A stretch of DNA of 47,158 nt from Pseudomonadota bacterium (GTDB taxonomy: Bacteria > Pseudomonadota > Gammaproteobacteria > Burkholderiales > SG8-39): NCBI GenBank assembly GCA_021811085.1, contig JAJZPQ010000027.1, positions 1 through 47,158 on the forward strand, written 5' to 3'. The notes beneath the pieces are model-generated. The model saw only the letters and a program-made list of their open reading frames with translations, was not told the origin of the DNA and did not search any database. This document shows positions 6,887 to 15,624 of the stretch, piece after piece. Each line of letters begins with the position of its first letter. The stretch's first letter is position 1. The position numbers and the translations under genes were made by a program.

Positions 6887-7939
6887 ATGTCGCGCCCGCG
6901 CCTGTCCGATCTACACCTGCCTGTCCGCGTTTATTTCAAGGACGGACGCTACCGCTACCTCGATCAGGCGAACAAGTGGCACACGCTGGGCCGCGAATGG
7001 GATCGCGCGGCGCGCGCCGAGTTCGATAGACTATCGCGGGGCACCGCGCCACCAAGGACCGTATCGGCCCTTCTCGATGCGTTCCTACTACACCGAGAGG
7101 CAGAGGTGCGCGCTGGCACGAAGGCCGCGCGCACACTGGAGGATAATGAGCAGGAAGCGAAGATGCTGCGCATGGTATTTGGACAGTTACCCGCGGCGTC
7201 CTTAAAAAGGCAACACGTTGCCCGGTTCCTGCGCGAGCGCAACGACAAGGGCGGCAAGCCCGCACCGACCAGGGCCAACCGTGAGGCGGCGCTCCTCTCA
7301 TCGGCTTATTCATGGGCGATGGGGCTGCGCGATTGGGACATCAACGAGAACCCATGCTACGGAGTCAGGCGCAACACCGAGCGTCCACGGCGGCGCTACA
7401 TCGAAACATCGGAACTCGCGAAGTGGAAGCAGACTGCGCCTGCCAGGCTGCGCGCCTTCGTGTTGCTCAAGCGCTTGATCGGGTCGCGCCAAGGCGAGTT
7501 GCTCGCACTCACGCGCGAGAACATCACCGATCGCGGCCTCATGGTAGGCATCTCGAAGACCGGTCGCAAGAAGCTCGTGCGCTGGAGCTGGGCGCTGCGC
7601 GTGACGGTCAATGCGATCATTAAGCTCGACACGCAGGAACAGGAGAAGAAGAAAAAGAAGGTGGTCCCCATCACCGATGCGCTCCTACCACCCAGGCCAC
7701 TCTTCCCGTCGCGCTTTGGCGATCCGCTCACAAGCCGCGGGTTCAAGAGCGCCTGGGCGCGCGCGATCAAGCCCTACCTCGAAGCCGGTGGTGTGCGCTT
7801 CAGGGAGAACGACATCCGGGCAAAAACCGCGAGCGACCTCGACCTCGGGCACGCGCAGGCGCTACTCGATCACGCAAGCCCGGCGATCACGCGGCGCACG
7901 TACCAGCGCGCGCCGACGAAGGTGAGGCCGCTGCGGTGA
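6887..7939 (+). CDS. int: Tyrosine recombinase / site-specific integrase
   Basis: The product has 350 residues. An N-terminal AP2-like/arm-binding region (about 1-50) and a SAM-like core-binding region (about 58-150) precede the catalytic domain. Catalytic residues are visible: Arg201 in G-S-R-Q-G-E-L, Lys224/228 in S-K-T-G-R-K-K, Arg311 in E-N-D-I-R-A-K-T-A-S, His329 in L-L-D-H-A-S and the nucleophile Tyr339 in R-R-T-Y-Q-R. The usual His of the H-x-L-R box is replaced (R-E-N-D-I-R), a known variation. It reads toward tRNA-His and ends 63 bp from its 3' end, so tRNA-His is the probable attB. An aggag site precedes the ATG. Confidence 0.95.
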   Translation: MSRPRLSDLHLPVRVYFKDGRYRYLDQANKWHTLGREWDRAARAEFDRLSRGTAPPRTVSALLDAFLLHREAEVRAGTKAARTLEDNEQEAKMLRMVFGQLPAASLKRQHVARFLRERNDKGGKPAPTRANREAALLSSAYSWAMGLRDWDINENPCYGVRRNTERPRRRYIETSELAKWKQTAPARLRAFVLLKRLIGSRQGELLALTRENITDRGLMVGISKTGRKKLVRWSWALRVTVNAIIKLDTQEQEKKKKKVVPITDALLPPRPLFPSRFGDPLTSRGFKSAWARAIKPYLEAGGVRFRENDIRAKTASDLDLGHAQALLDHASPAITRRTYQRAPTKVRPLR

Positions 7940-7974
7940 AATCTATAATTGGAGTTTTATATATTATAGATTTC
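7938..7974. repeat. Perfect 12-bp AT-rich inverted repeat after integrase
   Basis: Arms gaaatctataat (7938-7949) and attatagatttc (7963-7974) are exact reverse complements around a 13-nt spacer. The left arm overlaps the integrase stop codon. The AT-rich composition contrasts with the GC-rich surroundings. It may be an integrase terminator or an integrase/Xis arm site beside the attachment core. Confidence 0.6.
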
Positions 7975-8002
7975 CAACTCAGCCGCAGCTAAGTTGTTGA
8001 TT

Positions 8003-8045
8003 TGGGGTGGCTGATGGGACTCGAACCCACGACAACCGGAATCAC
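8003..8045. other. Probable attachment site (att) in tRNA-His 3' end
   Basis: The element ends where tRNA-His begins; the 3' half of the tRNA (8003 to about 8045) is the usual core used by tyrosine integrases. The intact tRNA is on this side, so a partial copy of this segment is expected at the far left end, outside the window. The exact core length cannot be set from one end. Confidence 0.6.
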
Positions 8046-8079
8046 AATCCGGGACTCTACCAGCTGAGCTACAGCCACC
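8003..8079 (-). tRNA. tRNA-His (GTG)
   Basis: On the minus strand the 77-nt gene shows the extra G at -1 opposite C73, acceptor GTGGCTG/CAGCCAC, anticodon GTG in the loop ATTGTGATT, T-loop GGTTCGAGTCC and encoded CCA. It is the last of three tRNAs in a leftward cluster and the likely integration target of the element. Confidence 0.97.
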
Positions 8080-8091
8080 ATCGAACTGCTC

Positions 8092-8168
8092 TGGCGTGCC
8101 CGGCGGGGATCGAACCCACAACCCCCAGCTTAGAAGGCTGGTGCTCTATCCAATTGAGCTACGGGCAC
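8092..8168 (-). tRNA. tRNA-Arg (TCT)
   Basis: The 77-nt gene on the minus strand has acceptor GTGCCCG/CGGGCAC, anticodon TCT in CTTCTAA, T-loop GTTCGATCC and encoded CCA. It lies 12 bp from tRNA-His and is the middle gene of the cluster. Confidence 0.97.
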
Positions 8169-8225
8169 TCCCATCGGCGGGTCACGCGAAATACCCCGCA
8201 CCAGGCGTAGCTGCGGGCAAATCAC

Positions 8226-8302
8226 TGGTCGGGGTGGAGAGATTTGAACTCCCGACATCCTGGTCCCAAACCAGGCGCGCTACCAGGCTACGCTACACCC
8301 CG
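8226..8302 (-). tRNA. tRNA-Pro (TGG)
   Basis: The 77-nt gene on the minus strand has acceptor CGGGGTG/CACCCCG, anticodon TGG in GTTTGGGA, T-loop GTTCAAATC and encoded CCA. It is first in the cluster and directly follows the promoter at 8314-8343. Confidence 0.97.
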
Positions 8303-8313
8303 AGCGGACGCGT

Positions 8314-8343
8314 ATCATACTCTGGCGCACCGTGTGCGGTCAA
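8314..8343 (-). promoter_or_regulatory. Sigma-70 promoter of the tRNA cluster
   Basis: On the minus strand TTGACC (8343-8338) and TATGAT (8319-8314) are separated by 18 bp. The start point would fall a few bases before the tRNA-Pro 5' end. A GC-rich discriminator follows, typical of stringently controlled stable-RNA promoters. Confidence 0.75.
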
Positions 8344-8383
8344 CGCAAAATCCAGTGGCGCCACGCGGGAAAAGGTTATAAAC

Positions 8384-8412
8384 TTGCCCGCCGTTGCAAT
8401 TTCTGATATTAA
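8384..8412 (+). promoter_or_regulatory. Sigma-70 promoter of dksA
   Basis: TTGCCC (8384-8389) and TATTAA (8407-8412) are spaced by 17 bp, about 39 bp upstream of the dksA ATG. It is divergent from the tRNA promoter 40 bp away. Confidence 0.6.
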
Positions 8413-8450
8413 AGCGCCTTCGTTTTTTGAACTGATGAGAGTAGTTTGAT

Positions 8451-8882
8451 ATGCCTGCTGAACAATTGATGCACCCGAAAAGCTTCCATCCCTACGTCCC
8501 GAAAAAGGGCGAGGAATACATGAACAAGAAGCAACTGGCGCACTTCCGCAGTATCCTGGAAGCGCTCAAGGTCGAACTGTCGCAGGACATCGATCGCACC
8601 GTGCATACCATGCAGGACGAGGCCACGGTCTTTGCGGACCCCAACGACCGCGCCAGCCAGGAATCCGACATGGCGCTCGAACTGCGCAACCGCGACCGCG
8701 AGCGCAAACTGATTAAGAAGATCGAAGAAACCATCGCCAAGATCGAGAGCCAGGATTACGGCTACTGCGAGAGCTGCGGCGTCGAAATCGGCCTGAAACG
8801 GCTGGAAGCGCGCCCCACCGCGACGCTGTGCATAGACTGCAAAACCCTGGACGAACTGAGGGAGAAACAGCTGGCCAAGTAG
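8451..8882 (+). CDS. dksA: RNA polymerase-binding transcription factor DksA
   Basis: The product has 143 residues, close to the 151 of E. coli DksA. The N-terminal segment G-E-E-Y-M-N-x-x-Q-L-A-H-F is conserved. The coiled coil (about 33-100) carries the tip residues D63 and D66 in F-A-D-P-N-D-R-A. The C-terminal zinc finger has Cys106, Cys109, Cys127 and Cys130. DksA enters the RNA polymerase secondary channel and, with ppGpp, represses stable-RNA promoters and activates biosynthetic ones. The gene sits beside a tRNA cluster it would be expected to control. An ATG at 8520 has a better ribosome-binding site, but the longer start keeps residues conserved in the family. Confidence 0.95.
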   Translation: MPAEQLMHPKSFHPYVPKKGEEYMNKKQLAHFRSILEALKVELSQDIDRTVHTMQDEATVFADPNDRASQESDMALELRNRDRERKLIKKIEETIAKIESQDYGYCESCGVEIGLKRLEARPTATLCIDCKTLDELREKQLAK

Positions 8883-8905
8883 GCCAGCTGTTTCTTGGTG
8901 GAGGC

Positions 8906-8930
8906 TAACCTGCCGCTGTGCGGCAGGTTA
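8906..8930. other. Perfect 10-bp hairpin downstream of dksA
   Basis: taacctgccg (8906-8915) and cggcaggtta (8921-8930) pair perfectly around a 5-nt loop. There is no T-tract, so it may protect the 3' end rather than terminate; a real terminator follows. Confidence 0.6.
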
Positions 8931-8946
8931 TGCCGGAACTAAAAAC

Positions 8947-8976
8947 AAAAACGGCGGCTCGATGCTGCCGTTTTTT
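8947..8976. terminator. Intrinsic terminator of dksA (bidirectional)
   Basis: An A-rich arm ending acggcggc pairs with gctgccgt followed by six T: a 12-bp stem with one G-T pair and a 5-nt loop. The A-run on one side and T-run on the other make it usable from both strands. Confidence 0.85.
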
Positions 8977-9015
8977 GTGGCCGAAACCACATGATGGTGA
9001 TAACCGGATTCAAAT

Positions 9016-9043
9016 AAAAAAGGACGCCTCAGCGTCCTTTTTT
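9016..9043. terminator. Intrinsic terminator of pnp (bidirectional)
   Basis: ggacgc (9022-9027) and gcgtcc (9032-9037) form a stem with loop ctca, flanked by A-run and T-run. It lies 19 bp past the pnp stop on the minus strand. Confidence 0.85.
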
Positions 9044-9061
9044 ACTTACCCCTGCCCTTGA

Positions 9062-11179
9062 TCAGCTGGGTTGCGCGGCGCCAGGCTGCGACGCCTCCGC
9101 CTCCACCGCCTTCATCGACAGGCGCAGCCGGCCCTTGTCGTCGGCCTCCAGCACCTTGACCTTCACGATCTGGCCTTCCTTGAGGTGATCGGCCACGGTC
9201 GCCACACGCTGCTGGCTGATTTGCGAGATGTGCAGCAGGCCGTCCTTGCCCGGGAGCACGCTGACGATCGCGCCGAAATCAAGCAGCTTGAGCACCGTGC
9301 CCTCATAGATCTTGCCAACTTCCACGTCGGCGGTAATCGCCTCGATGCGCTTGCGCGCCAGCTCTCCGCCTTCGGCGCTGATGCAGGCGATGCTCACCGT
9401 GCCATCGTCTTCGATGTCGATCGTAGTCCCGGTCTCTTCGGTCAGGGCACGGATCACTGCGCCGCCCTTGCCGATGACATCGCGGATCTTGTCCGGATTG
9501 ATCTTGATCTTGATGATGCGCGGCGCAAACGTGGAAATATCAGATCGCGACGTCGGCAGCACGCTGGTCATTTTTTCCAGAATCAGCATGCGACCCTCCC
9601 GCGCCTGCGACAGCGCGACCTGCATGATTTCCCTGGTGATACCCTCGATCTTGATGTCCATTTGCAACGCGGTGACGCCGTTGTCGGTGCCCGCGACTTT
9701 GAAATCCATGTCGCCCAGATGGTCTTCGTCGCCGAGAATGTCGGTGAGCACGGCGAAGCGGTTGCCTTCCTTGATCAGGCCCATGGCGATGCCGGCCACA
9801 TGCGCCTTCATCGGCACCCCCGCGTCCATCAGTGCCAGGCTGCCGCCGCAGACCGAGGCCATGGAACTCGAGCCGTTCGATTCGGTGATCTCCGACACCA
9901 CGCGCATGCTGTAGCCGAATTCCTCCACCGAGGGCAGCGTCGCCAGCAGTGCGCGCTTGGCCAGGCGTCCATGCCCGATCTCGCGCCGCTTGGGCGAGCC
10001 GACACGGCCGGTTTCGCCGGTCGCATACGGCGGGAAGTTGTAATGCAGCATGAAGCGCTCTTTGTACTCGCCCATCAGCGCGTCGATGATTTGCGAGTCG
10101 CGTGCCGTTCCCAGCGTTGCGACCACGATGGCCTGGGTTTCACCGCGCGTAAACAGCGCCGAACCGTGGGTCCGCGGCAGGACGCCAAGCCGGATGCTGA
10201 TCGGGCGCACGGTACGCGTGTCGCGACCGTCGATGCGCGGCTCACCGTCGAGGATCTGGTTGCGCACGATTTTCGATTCCAGCGCAAAGCAGATTTCCTT
10301 CGCCGCGTTCGCGTCCGGGCCGCCTTCGGCGCCGACACCGATTTCGGTGAACACGCGCTTCCAGATGGCATCGATCGCCTCCGAGCGCGCCTGCTTTTCC
10401 TTCACCTGGAAAGCGGCGCGCAGCTCGGCCTCGGCCAGCGAGGCAACGCGTGCGACCAGGGTTTCGTCCTTGGCCGGCGGCTGCCAGTCCCACATCGGCT
10501 TGCCGGCGGTATCTGCGAGTTCGTTGATGGCCTGAATCGCAGCCTGCATCTGCTGGTGGCCGAACATGACCGAGCCCAGCATCACTTCCTCGGACAGTTC
10601 CTGCGCCTCCGATTCCACCATGAGCACGGCGTGTTCGGTGCCCGCCACCACGAGGTTGAGTTTCGAATCCTTCAGCTGGGTGGCCGTCGGGTTGAGAATG
10701 TACTGTCCGTTGGCGTAACCCACGCGCGCGGCGCCGATCGGGCCGTTGAACGGGATGCCCGACAGAGTCAATGCCGCCGAAACGCCGATCATCGCGGCGA
10801 TGTCGGGATCGACTTCCGGATTGACCGACATGACCGTCGCGACCACCTGGACTTCATTGTAGAAGCCGTCCGGAAACAGCGGCCGGATCGGACGGTCGAT
10901 CAGGCGCGAGGTGAGGATCTCCTTCTCCGAAGGCCTGCCCTCGCGTTTGAAAAACCCTCCGGGGATCTTGCCGGCGGCGTAGGTCTTCTCGATGTAATCG
11001 ACGGTGAGCGGGAAAAAATCCTGCCCCGACTTGGCATGCTTGGAGCCCACCACGGTGCACAGCACCACGGTGTCGTCCATGTTCACGATAACGGCGCCGC
11101 CGGCCTGGCGCGCAATTTCACCCGTTTCCAGGGTGACTTGATGGGCGCCGTAGGTGAAAGTCTTTTTAATCGGATTCAA
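9062..11179 (-). CDS. pnp: Polyribonucleotide nucleotidyltransferase (PNPase)
   Basis: From TTG at 11179 the product has 705 residues (E. coli 711). This start is chosen because N-P-I-x-K-x-F-x-Y-G-x-H-x-V-T-L-E-T-G begins there, aagga lies 7 bp upstream, and TTG is also the start of E. coli pnp; an upstream in-frame ATG at 11221 would add 14 unrelated residues. Two RNase PH domains are separated by a helical domain. The C-terminal KH domain shows [11 protein letters not shown] and the S1 domain V-G-K-I-Y-E-G-T-V...G-L-L-H-I-S-Q. PNPase degrades RNA 3'-5' by phosphorolysis in the degradosome. A leader hairpin suggests autoregulation. Confidence 0.97.
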   Translation of the reverse strand: MNPIKKTFTYGAHQVTLETGEIARQAGGAVIVNMDDTVVLCTVVGSKHAKSGQDFFPLTVDYIEKTYAAGKIPGGFFKREGRPSEKEILTSRLIDRPIRPLFPDGFYNEVQVVATVMSVNPEVDPDIAAMIGVSAALTLSGIPFNGPIGAARVGYANGQYILNPTATQLKDSKLNLVVAGTEHAVLMVESEAQELSEEVMLGSVMFGHQQMQAAIQAINELADTAGKPMWDWQPPAKDETLVARVASLAEAELRAAFQVKEKQARSEAIDAIWKRVFTEIGVGAEGGPDANAAKEICFALESKIVRNQILDGEPRIDGRDTRTVRPISIRLGVLPRTHGSALFTRGETQAIVVATLGTARDSQIIDALMGEYKERFMLHYNFPPYATGETGRVGSPKRREIGHGRLAKRALLATLPSVEEFGYSMRVVSEITESNGSSSMASVCGGSLALMDAGVPMKAHVAGIAMGLIKEGNRFAVLTDILGDEDHLGDMDFKVAGTDNGVTALQMDIKIEGITREIMQVALSQAREGRMLILEKMTSVLPTSRSDISTFAPRIIKIKINPDKIRDVIGKGGAVIRALTEETGTTIDIEDDGTVSIACISAEGGELARKRIEAITADVEVGKIYEGTVLKLLDFGAIVSVLPGKDGLLHISQISQQRVATVADHLKEGQIVKVKVLEADDKGRLRLSMKAVEAEASQPGAAQPS

Positions 11180-11230
11180 GGTATTGTCCTTTGCAATCGG
11201 CGCGTAGCGCGCCCGCGTCAAATGTGGGAA

Positions 11231-11260
11231 CGGGCCGCTTCCCGACAGGGAATGGGCCCG
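11231..11260 (-). promoter_or_regulatory. pnp leader hairpin, candidate RNase III/PNPase autoregulation site
   Basis: On the minus strand cgggcc pairs with ggcccg (outer 6 bp) and ttccc with gggaa (inner 5 bp), separated by a 2x2 internal loop, with apical loop tgtc. It lies 51 bp upstream of the pnp start and just after the rpsO terminator. In E. coli the rpsO-pnp spacer holds an RNase III-cleaved stem that PNPase uses to repress its own mRNA. The parallel is by position and shape only. Confidence 0.55.
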
Positions 11261-11269
11261 GTGAAAAGC

Positions 11270-11298
11270 AAAACGCCCGTCATGTTGCCGACGGGCGT
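11270..11298 (-). terminator. rpsO terminator / attenuator before pnp
   Basis: gacgggcgt and acgcccgtc form a perfect 9-bp stem (11273-11281 with 11290-11298) and an 8-nt loop; on the minus strand it is followed by TTTT G CTTTT. It starts 4 bp past the rpsO stop, so it likely ends part of rpsO transcription while letting some pass to pnp. Confidence 0.75.
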
Positions 11299-11302
11299 CG
11301 AG

Positions 11303-11572
11303 TTACTTGCGCAGGCCCAGCCGCTCGATCAGGCTGCGGTAGCCGTCCGCATTCTTGCGCTTCAGGTAGTCCAGCAGCTTGCGCCGCTGGCTGACCATTT
11401 TCAGCAGGCCGCGGCGGGAATGATGGTCTTTGACGTGCAGCTTGAAATGGCCGGTGAGCTCGTTGATCCGGGTCGTGAGCAGGGCGACTTGCACTTCCGG
11501 TGAGCCGGTGTCGCCCTTAGCGCGCTGGTAATCGTTCATGATTTGCGCTTTGTGCGCAGTGGTAAATGGCAT
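11303..11572 (-). CDS. rpsO: 30S ribosomal protein S15
   Basis: The product has 89 residues, the exact family length. It is recognisable throughout: [13 protein letters not shown]-x-R-I-N-E-L-T-x-H, then [10 protein letters not shown] and the C-terminal [12 protein letters not shown]15 binds 16S rRNA helices h20-h22 as a primary assembly protein. The aggag site precedes the ATG. Its own promoter lies in the 3' end of truB, and a terminator separates it from pnp. Confidence 0.98.
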   Translation of the reverse strand: MPFTTAHKAQIMNDYQRAKGDTGSPEVQVALLTTRINELTGHFKLHVKDHHSRRGLLKMVSQRRKLLDYLKRKNADGYRSLIERLGLRK

Positions 11573-11623
11573 TCTGATACTCTCCTGGGTCTCTTGGTCT
11601 TCGTCGCTGCAGCAAAGGCGCGG

Positions 11624-11653
11624 ATTTTACACTAAAAACGAGTGGTTTTTCAA
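11624..11653 (-). promoter_or_regulatory. Sigma-70 promoter of rpsO
   Basis: On the minus strand TTGAAA (11653-11648) and TAAAAT (11629-11624) are spaced by 18 bp, with TG just before the -10. The -35 overlaps the last codons of truB. The leader to rpsO would be about 45 nt. Confidence 0.7.
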
Positions 11654-12588
11654 GGGTTTTCCGCTATTTTTTGGGCCGGACCGGGTACCGGCGCGTTCGC
11701 GATCACCCGGCTGGGCGTGATCATTCCGCTTGCGTCCGCCTCGCCCACCCCGAGCAAGGCTCCGCCACCGCCGTAGACCCTCACCCGCGCCTGCGGCGGC
11801 CCGTCCCAGGGCAGGGCCTGCCCCTGCAGGAAGCGCAGCTGCTGCGCCGGATCCAGGCGCACCTCGGGCAGATCCTGCAGCAAGGCATCCACCGGCAGCA
11901 ACAAGGCGTCGCGCGCAGCGGCCGGCAGCGCTTCCAGGCGTTCCAGGGTATGCGCGCTATCCAGACCAAAGCGCCCGACCGCGGTGCGGCGCAGGGCAAG
12001 GAGATGTGCGCCGCAACCGAGCAGCTCGCCCAGATCATGCGCAATCGAGCGGATATACGTGCCCTTGCTGCACGTCACGGACAAGGCCAGGCGCTCGCCC
12101 TCGAACCATTGCAGCTCCAGCGCGTGTATCGTCACCTGGCGCGGCGCGCGCTCGATGTCTATGCCTGCGCGGGCGTAGGCATACAGCGGCTTGCCCGCAT
12201 GTTTGAGCGCGGAGTAAAGCGGAGGCGTCTGCAGGATGTTGCCGCGGAACTTGGTCAGTGCCGCGCCGAGTTGTTCCGCGCTGACGCTTACCGGACGCAC
12301 CGCGATCACCTCGCCTTCGGCATCCGCCGTGGCGGTGCTCACGCCCAGTCTGATCTCGGCCGCATAGCTCTTGTCGGCATCGAGCAGATCCGAGGAAAAC
12401 TTGGTGGCTTCGCCGAACAGTACCGGCAGCAGGCCGGTGGCGAGCGGATCCAGGGTGCCGGCGTGCCCGGCCTTGGCCGCCTGGTACAGGCGCTTCGCCT
12501 GCTGCAGGGCGGCATTGGAACTCGCGCCGCGCGCCTTGTCCAGCATCAGCACGCCGCTCAGCGCTCGCTTGATTCGATGGCCTTGCAC
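11650..12588 (-). CDS. truB: tRNA pseudouridine(55) synthase
   Basis: The product has 312 residues from a GTG at 12588 that shares its G with the rbfA stop (TAGTG), implying coupling. G-V-L-M-L-D-K-A-R-G near residue 12 and H-A-G-T-L-D-P-L-A-T-G-L-L with catalytic Asp47 are diagnostic. Other family marks are S-C-K-G-T-Y-I-R-S-I-A-H-D-L-G and the C-terminal PUA-like region. The enzyme makes psi55 in the T-loop of elongator tRNAs and also acts as a tRNA chaperone. It is the next-to-last gene of the rimP-to-pnp series. Confidence 0.97.
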   Translation of the reverse strand: MQGHRIKRALSGVLMLDKARGASSNAALQQAKRLYQAAKAGHAGTLDPLATGLLPVLFGEATKFSSDLLDADKSYAAEIRLGVSTATADAEGEVIAVRPVSVSAEQLGAALTKFRGNILQTPPLYSALKHAGKPLYAYARAGIDIERAPRQVTIHALELQWFEGERLALSVTCSKGTYIRSIAHDLGELLGCGAHLLALRRTAVGRFGLDSAHTLERLEALPAAARDALLLPVDALLQDLPEVRLDPAQQLRFLQGQALPWDGPPQARVRVYGGGGALLGVGEADASGMITPSRVIANAPVPGPAQKIAENP

Positions 12589-12956
12589 TAGTCGCGCGGT
12601 TCCTTGCTGTCGGCCACCGCTGCGTCGATCAGGCGCGACAATTCGAAGCCGCGCTCGACCGAAGCGTCGTAGACGAAATGCAATTGCGGTATGGAATGCA
12701 ATTTGATCCGGCGCGCAATCTGACTGCGCAGGAAGCCGCCCGCTTGTTTCAGCCCCACTTCAGTTTCGGCGCGCTGCTCGGCGCTGCCCATGAGGGTATA
12801 GAACACCTTGGCGTGGGAATAGTCGGCCGTCACCTCGACGCCGGTGAGCGTGATCATCGCGACGCGCGGATCTTTGAGCTCGGTGCGTATGATCTCGGCC
12901 AGCTCGCGCTGGATCTGATCGGCAACGCGCAGACTGCGGGCAGGACCTTTGGGCAT
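12588..12956 (-). CDS. rbfA: Ribosome-binding factor A
   Basis: From ATG at 12956 (caggag 9 bp upstream) the product has 122 residues. An upstream ATG at 13019 would add 21 residues unlike the family and is rejected. The KH-like fold is evident: R-V-A-D-Q-I-Q-R-E-L-A-E-I-I, D-P-R-V, then V-T-x-D-x-x-x-A-K-V-F-Y and P-x-L-x-F-x-x-D at the end. RbfA matures the 5' end of 16S rRNA and aids 30S assembly, notably in cold. It lies between infB and truB as in most proteobacteria. Confidence 0.96.
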   Translation of the reverse strand: MPKGPARSLRVADQIQRELAEIIRTELKDPRVAMITLTGVEVTADYSHAKVFYTLMGSAEQRAETEVGLKQAGGFLRSQIARRIKLHSIPQLHFVYDASVERGFELSRLIDAAVADSKEPRD

Positions 12957-13026
12957 GGCGTAATCTCCTGCGCGGTTGGAGCGGCACGCGCCCGGCATCG
13001 CGCCGGGTGGGAACGGCAATCGCGCC

Positions 13027-15615
13027 TTACAGCGTCCTTGCGACTTCCAGCACTTCGTACGCTTCGAGCTGGTCGCCTTCCTTGAGGTCGTTGTAATTCT
13101 TCAGCGACAGACCGCACTCGAAGCCCGCCTTCACCTCGCGCACATCGTCCTTGAAGCGTTTGAGGGTATCGAGCTCGCCGTCGAACAGCACCACGTTGTC
13201 GCGCAGCAGGCGCACGCGCGCGCCGCGTTTGATCAGCCCCTCGAGCACCATGCAGCCTGCGACCGTGCCGACCTTCGAGATCTTGTAGATCTGGCGAATC
13301 TGCACCATGCCGAGAATGCTCTCCTTTTTCTCCGGCGCGAGCATGCCGGAAAGCGCCGCTTTCACCTCGTCCACGGCGTCGTAGATGATGTTGTAGTAGC
13401 GGATATCGATACCCTGCGACTCGGCCAACCGCCTGGCGGCGACATCGGCGCGGGTGTTGAAGCCGATGATCACCGATTTCGAGGCCAGCGCGAGATTGAC
13501 GTCGGACTCGGTAATGGCGCCTACGCCGCTGTGCACGACATTGACCTTGACCTCATCGGTCGACAGGCGCGACAGCGCATGCGCCAAAGCTTCGCGCGAA
13601 CCCTGCACGTCGGCTTTGATCAGCAGCGCCAGCGTCTTCACGCCGCCCTCGCCCATCTGCTCGAACATGTTCTCGAGTTTGGCCGCCTGCTGCTTGGCCA
13701 GTTTGACTTCGCGGAACTTGCCCTGGCGGAACAGCGCGATTTCGCGCGCCTTGCGCTCGTCCGCGAGCGCCACCGCCTCTTCGCCCGCGAGGGGCACGTC
13801 GGACAGGCCCTGGATCTCCACCGGGATCGACGGGCCTGCCTGCTCGACCGACTGACCGCTCTCGTCCAGCATGGCGCGCACGCGGCCGAATACCGAACCC
13901 GCAAGCAGCACGTCGCCGCGATGCAGCGTGCCCGATTGCACCAGAATGGTCGCAACCGGGCCCTTGCCTTTGTCCAGGCGCGCTTCGATCACCAGGCCTT
14001 TGGCCGGCGCATCCTCCGCCGCTTTCAGCTCGAGCACCTCCGCCTGCAGCAGCACCTGTTCGAGCAGGTTGTCTATGCCCGCTCCGGTCTTCGCCGACAC
14101 CGGCACGAACGGCGACTCGCCGCCGTATTCCTCGGGCACAACGCTTTGCGCGACCAGTTCCTGCTTCACGCGATCGAGATTCGCGTCGGGCTTGTCGATC
14201 TTGTTGATCGCCACCACCAGCGGCACGTTCGCCGCCTTGGCGTGCGCAATCGCCTCTATGGTCTGCGGCATGACGCCGTCATCGGCTGCGACCACCAGGA
14301 TCACGATATCGGTAGCTTTCGCGCCGCGCGCGCGCATCGCGGTGAACGCCTCGTGGCCCGGGGTATCGAGGAACGTGACCATGCCGCGCGGCGTCTGCAC
14401 GTGATACGCGCCGATATGCTGCGTGATGCCGCCGGCCTCGCCCGAGGCGACGCGCGTGCGGCGGATGTAGTCCAGCAAGGACGTCTTGCCGTGATCGACG
14501 TGCCCCATCACGGTCACTACCGGTGCGCGCGCATGCAACTCATGCGCGGCCTCGTGCGCCTGCGGCTCCTCGGTCAGGAAGGTATCGGGCTCATCCAGCC
14601 TGGCCGCCTTGGCGATATGCCCCATGTCCTCGACCACGATCATGGCGGTTTCCTGATCCAGCACCTGGTTGATGGTCACCATGCTGCCGAGCTTCATCAA
14701 CGTCTTGATCACCGCGGCCGCTTTCACCGACATCTTGTGCGCAAGGTCCGCCACGGTGATGGTTTCCGGCACCATCACTTCACGCACGACCGGTTCGGTC
14801 GGTGCGGCAAAGGCCTGCGCCGTCTCCGCCGCGGCCGCAGGCTTATGCCGCGCCCCTTTGGGGGTGTGCCAGCCGGATGCGCCGCCGACGTCGCCGCGCG
14901 TCTTGATCGTGCGCCGTTTGGCGCTTTCATCCTTCCAGATGGTCGTTGTTTTTTTCTTCGGGCTCTTCTTGTCGCCTTTGGCAGCCTCGTCCACTTTGGG
15001 CTTGTGCAGGGTGCCATCGGTAGCGGCTGCGCCCGCGGCAGCCGGCTCAGGCGCAGGCTTGGCCGGCGCCTGCTGCGCCTGCTTCTCTTCTGCCTCGCGC
15101 GCCTCAGCCAGCTTCTTCTCGCGCTCCTGCTTCTCGCGCAATTCCTCCGATTGGCGCGCCATCAGAGCTGCCTGGCGCTTTTGCTCCTGCTCGCGCAGTT
15201 CGAGCTGCTGCGGATCCACTACCGACTGCCGCACGGGCGGCGGCTGGACGGGCGGCGGCGCCTTTTCCTCGACTACCGGAACCGGGACGGGCACCTCTGG
15301 CGCCGCTTCCGCCGCGGCGTCGCGCTTGACGAACACGCGCTTTTTCTTGACCTCGACCTGGATCGTGCGCGACTTGCCGGTCGAATCCGATTTCTTGATC
15401 TCCGAAGTCTGCTTGCGCGTGAGCGTGATCTTGCTCTTCGCCTCGGTGGCGCCGTGCACTTTGCGCAGGTACTCGAGCAGCTTGGTCTTGTCCTGCTCGC
15501 TCAAGGTGTCTTCGGCCTGCTGTTTGTGCACGCCGGCAGCCTTGAGCTGCTCGAGCAGCACCGAAGGCTGCACCTTGAGTTCCCCGGCAAATTGTGTAAC
15601 GCTAGTCTGCGCCAT
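13027..15615 (-). CDS. infB: Translation initiation factor IF-2
   Basis: The product has 862 residues. An N-terminal IF2_N module ([11 protein letters not shown]) is followed by a long charged Lys/Glu/Pro/Ala region (about 90-260), a second IF2_N module, then the GTPase domain. G1 is G-H-V-D-H-G-K-T-S at about 369-377, with D-T-P-G-H (G3) and N-K-I-D (G4) downstream. Domains II-IV end near [15 protein letters not shown]-2 places fMet-tRNA on the 30S subunit and promotes 50S joining. It starts 9 bp after the nusA stop. Confidence 0.98.
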   Translation of the reverse strand: MAQTSVTQFAGELKVQPSVLLEQLKAAGVHKQQAEDTLSEQDKTKLLEYLRKVHGATEAKSKITLTRKQTSEIKKSDSTGKSRTIQVEVKKKRVFVKRDAAAEAAPEVPVPVPVVEEKAPPPVQPPPVRQSVVDPQQLELREQEQKRQAALMARQSEELREKQEREKKLAEAREAEEKQAQQAPAKPAPEPAAAGAAATDGTLHKPKVDEAAKGDKKSPKKKTTTIWKDESAKRRTIKTRGDVGGASGWHTPKGARHKPAAAAETAQAFAAPTEPVVREVMVPETITVADLAHKMSVKAAAVIKTLMKLGSMVTINQVLDQETAMIVVEDMGHIAKAARLDEPDTFLTEEPQAHEAAHELHARAPVVTVMGHVDHGKTSLLDYIRRTRVASGEAGGITQHIGAYHVQTPRGMVTFLDTPGHEAFTAMRARGAKATDIVILVVAADDGVMPQTIEAIAHAKAANVPLVVAINKIDKPDANLDRVKQELVAQSVVPEEYGGESPFVPVSAKTGAGIDNLLEQVLLQAEVLELKAAEDAPAKGLVIEARLDKGKGPVATILVQSGTLHRGDVLLAGSVFGRVRAMLDESGQSVEQAGPSIPVEIQGLSDVPLAGEEAVALADERKAREIALFRQGKFREVKLAKQQAAKLENMFEQMGEGGVKTLALLIKADVQGSREALAHALSRLSTDEVKVNVVHSGVGAITESDVNLALASKSVIIGFNTRADVAARRLAESQGIDIRYYNIIYDAVDEVKAALSGMLAPEKKESILGMVQIRQIYKISKVGTVAGCMVLEGLIKRGARVRLLRDNVVLFDGELDTLKRFKDDVREVKAGFECGLSLKNYNDLKEGDQLEAYEVLEVARTL

Positions 15616-15624
15616 ACCGATCCC

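Larger units (their letters stand above)
1..8002 (+). mobile_element. Right end of a prophage / integrative element (continues left of window)
   Basis: A tightly packed run of small co-directional genes, many joined by ATGA overlaps, encodes phage-type functions: YqaJ exonuclease, SSB, a sliding clamp, a DUF4224-like protein and a tyrosine integrase. It ends 63 bp past the integrase stop, exactly at the 3' end of tRNA-His, and housekeeping genes start immediately beyond. No structural genes (capsid, portal, tail) are visible, so this is the early/recombination and integration end. The left boundary is outside the window. Whether the element is intact cannot be judged. Confidence 0.85.

Noticed and set aside
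8007-8449. Open frames running through the tRNA cluster
   Set aside because: They are readthrough of tRNA genes and have no independent support.
9071-11503. An 810-codon open frame opposite pnp
   Set aside because: Same cause; pnp and rpsO are unambiguous and the antisense product has no recognisable features.
12957-13026. Small hairpin cccggc/gccggg between infB and rbfA
   Set aside because: Short GC stem without a T-tract in a 70-bp gap; common by chance at this base composition.
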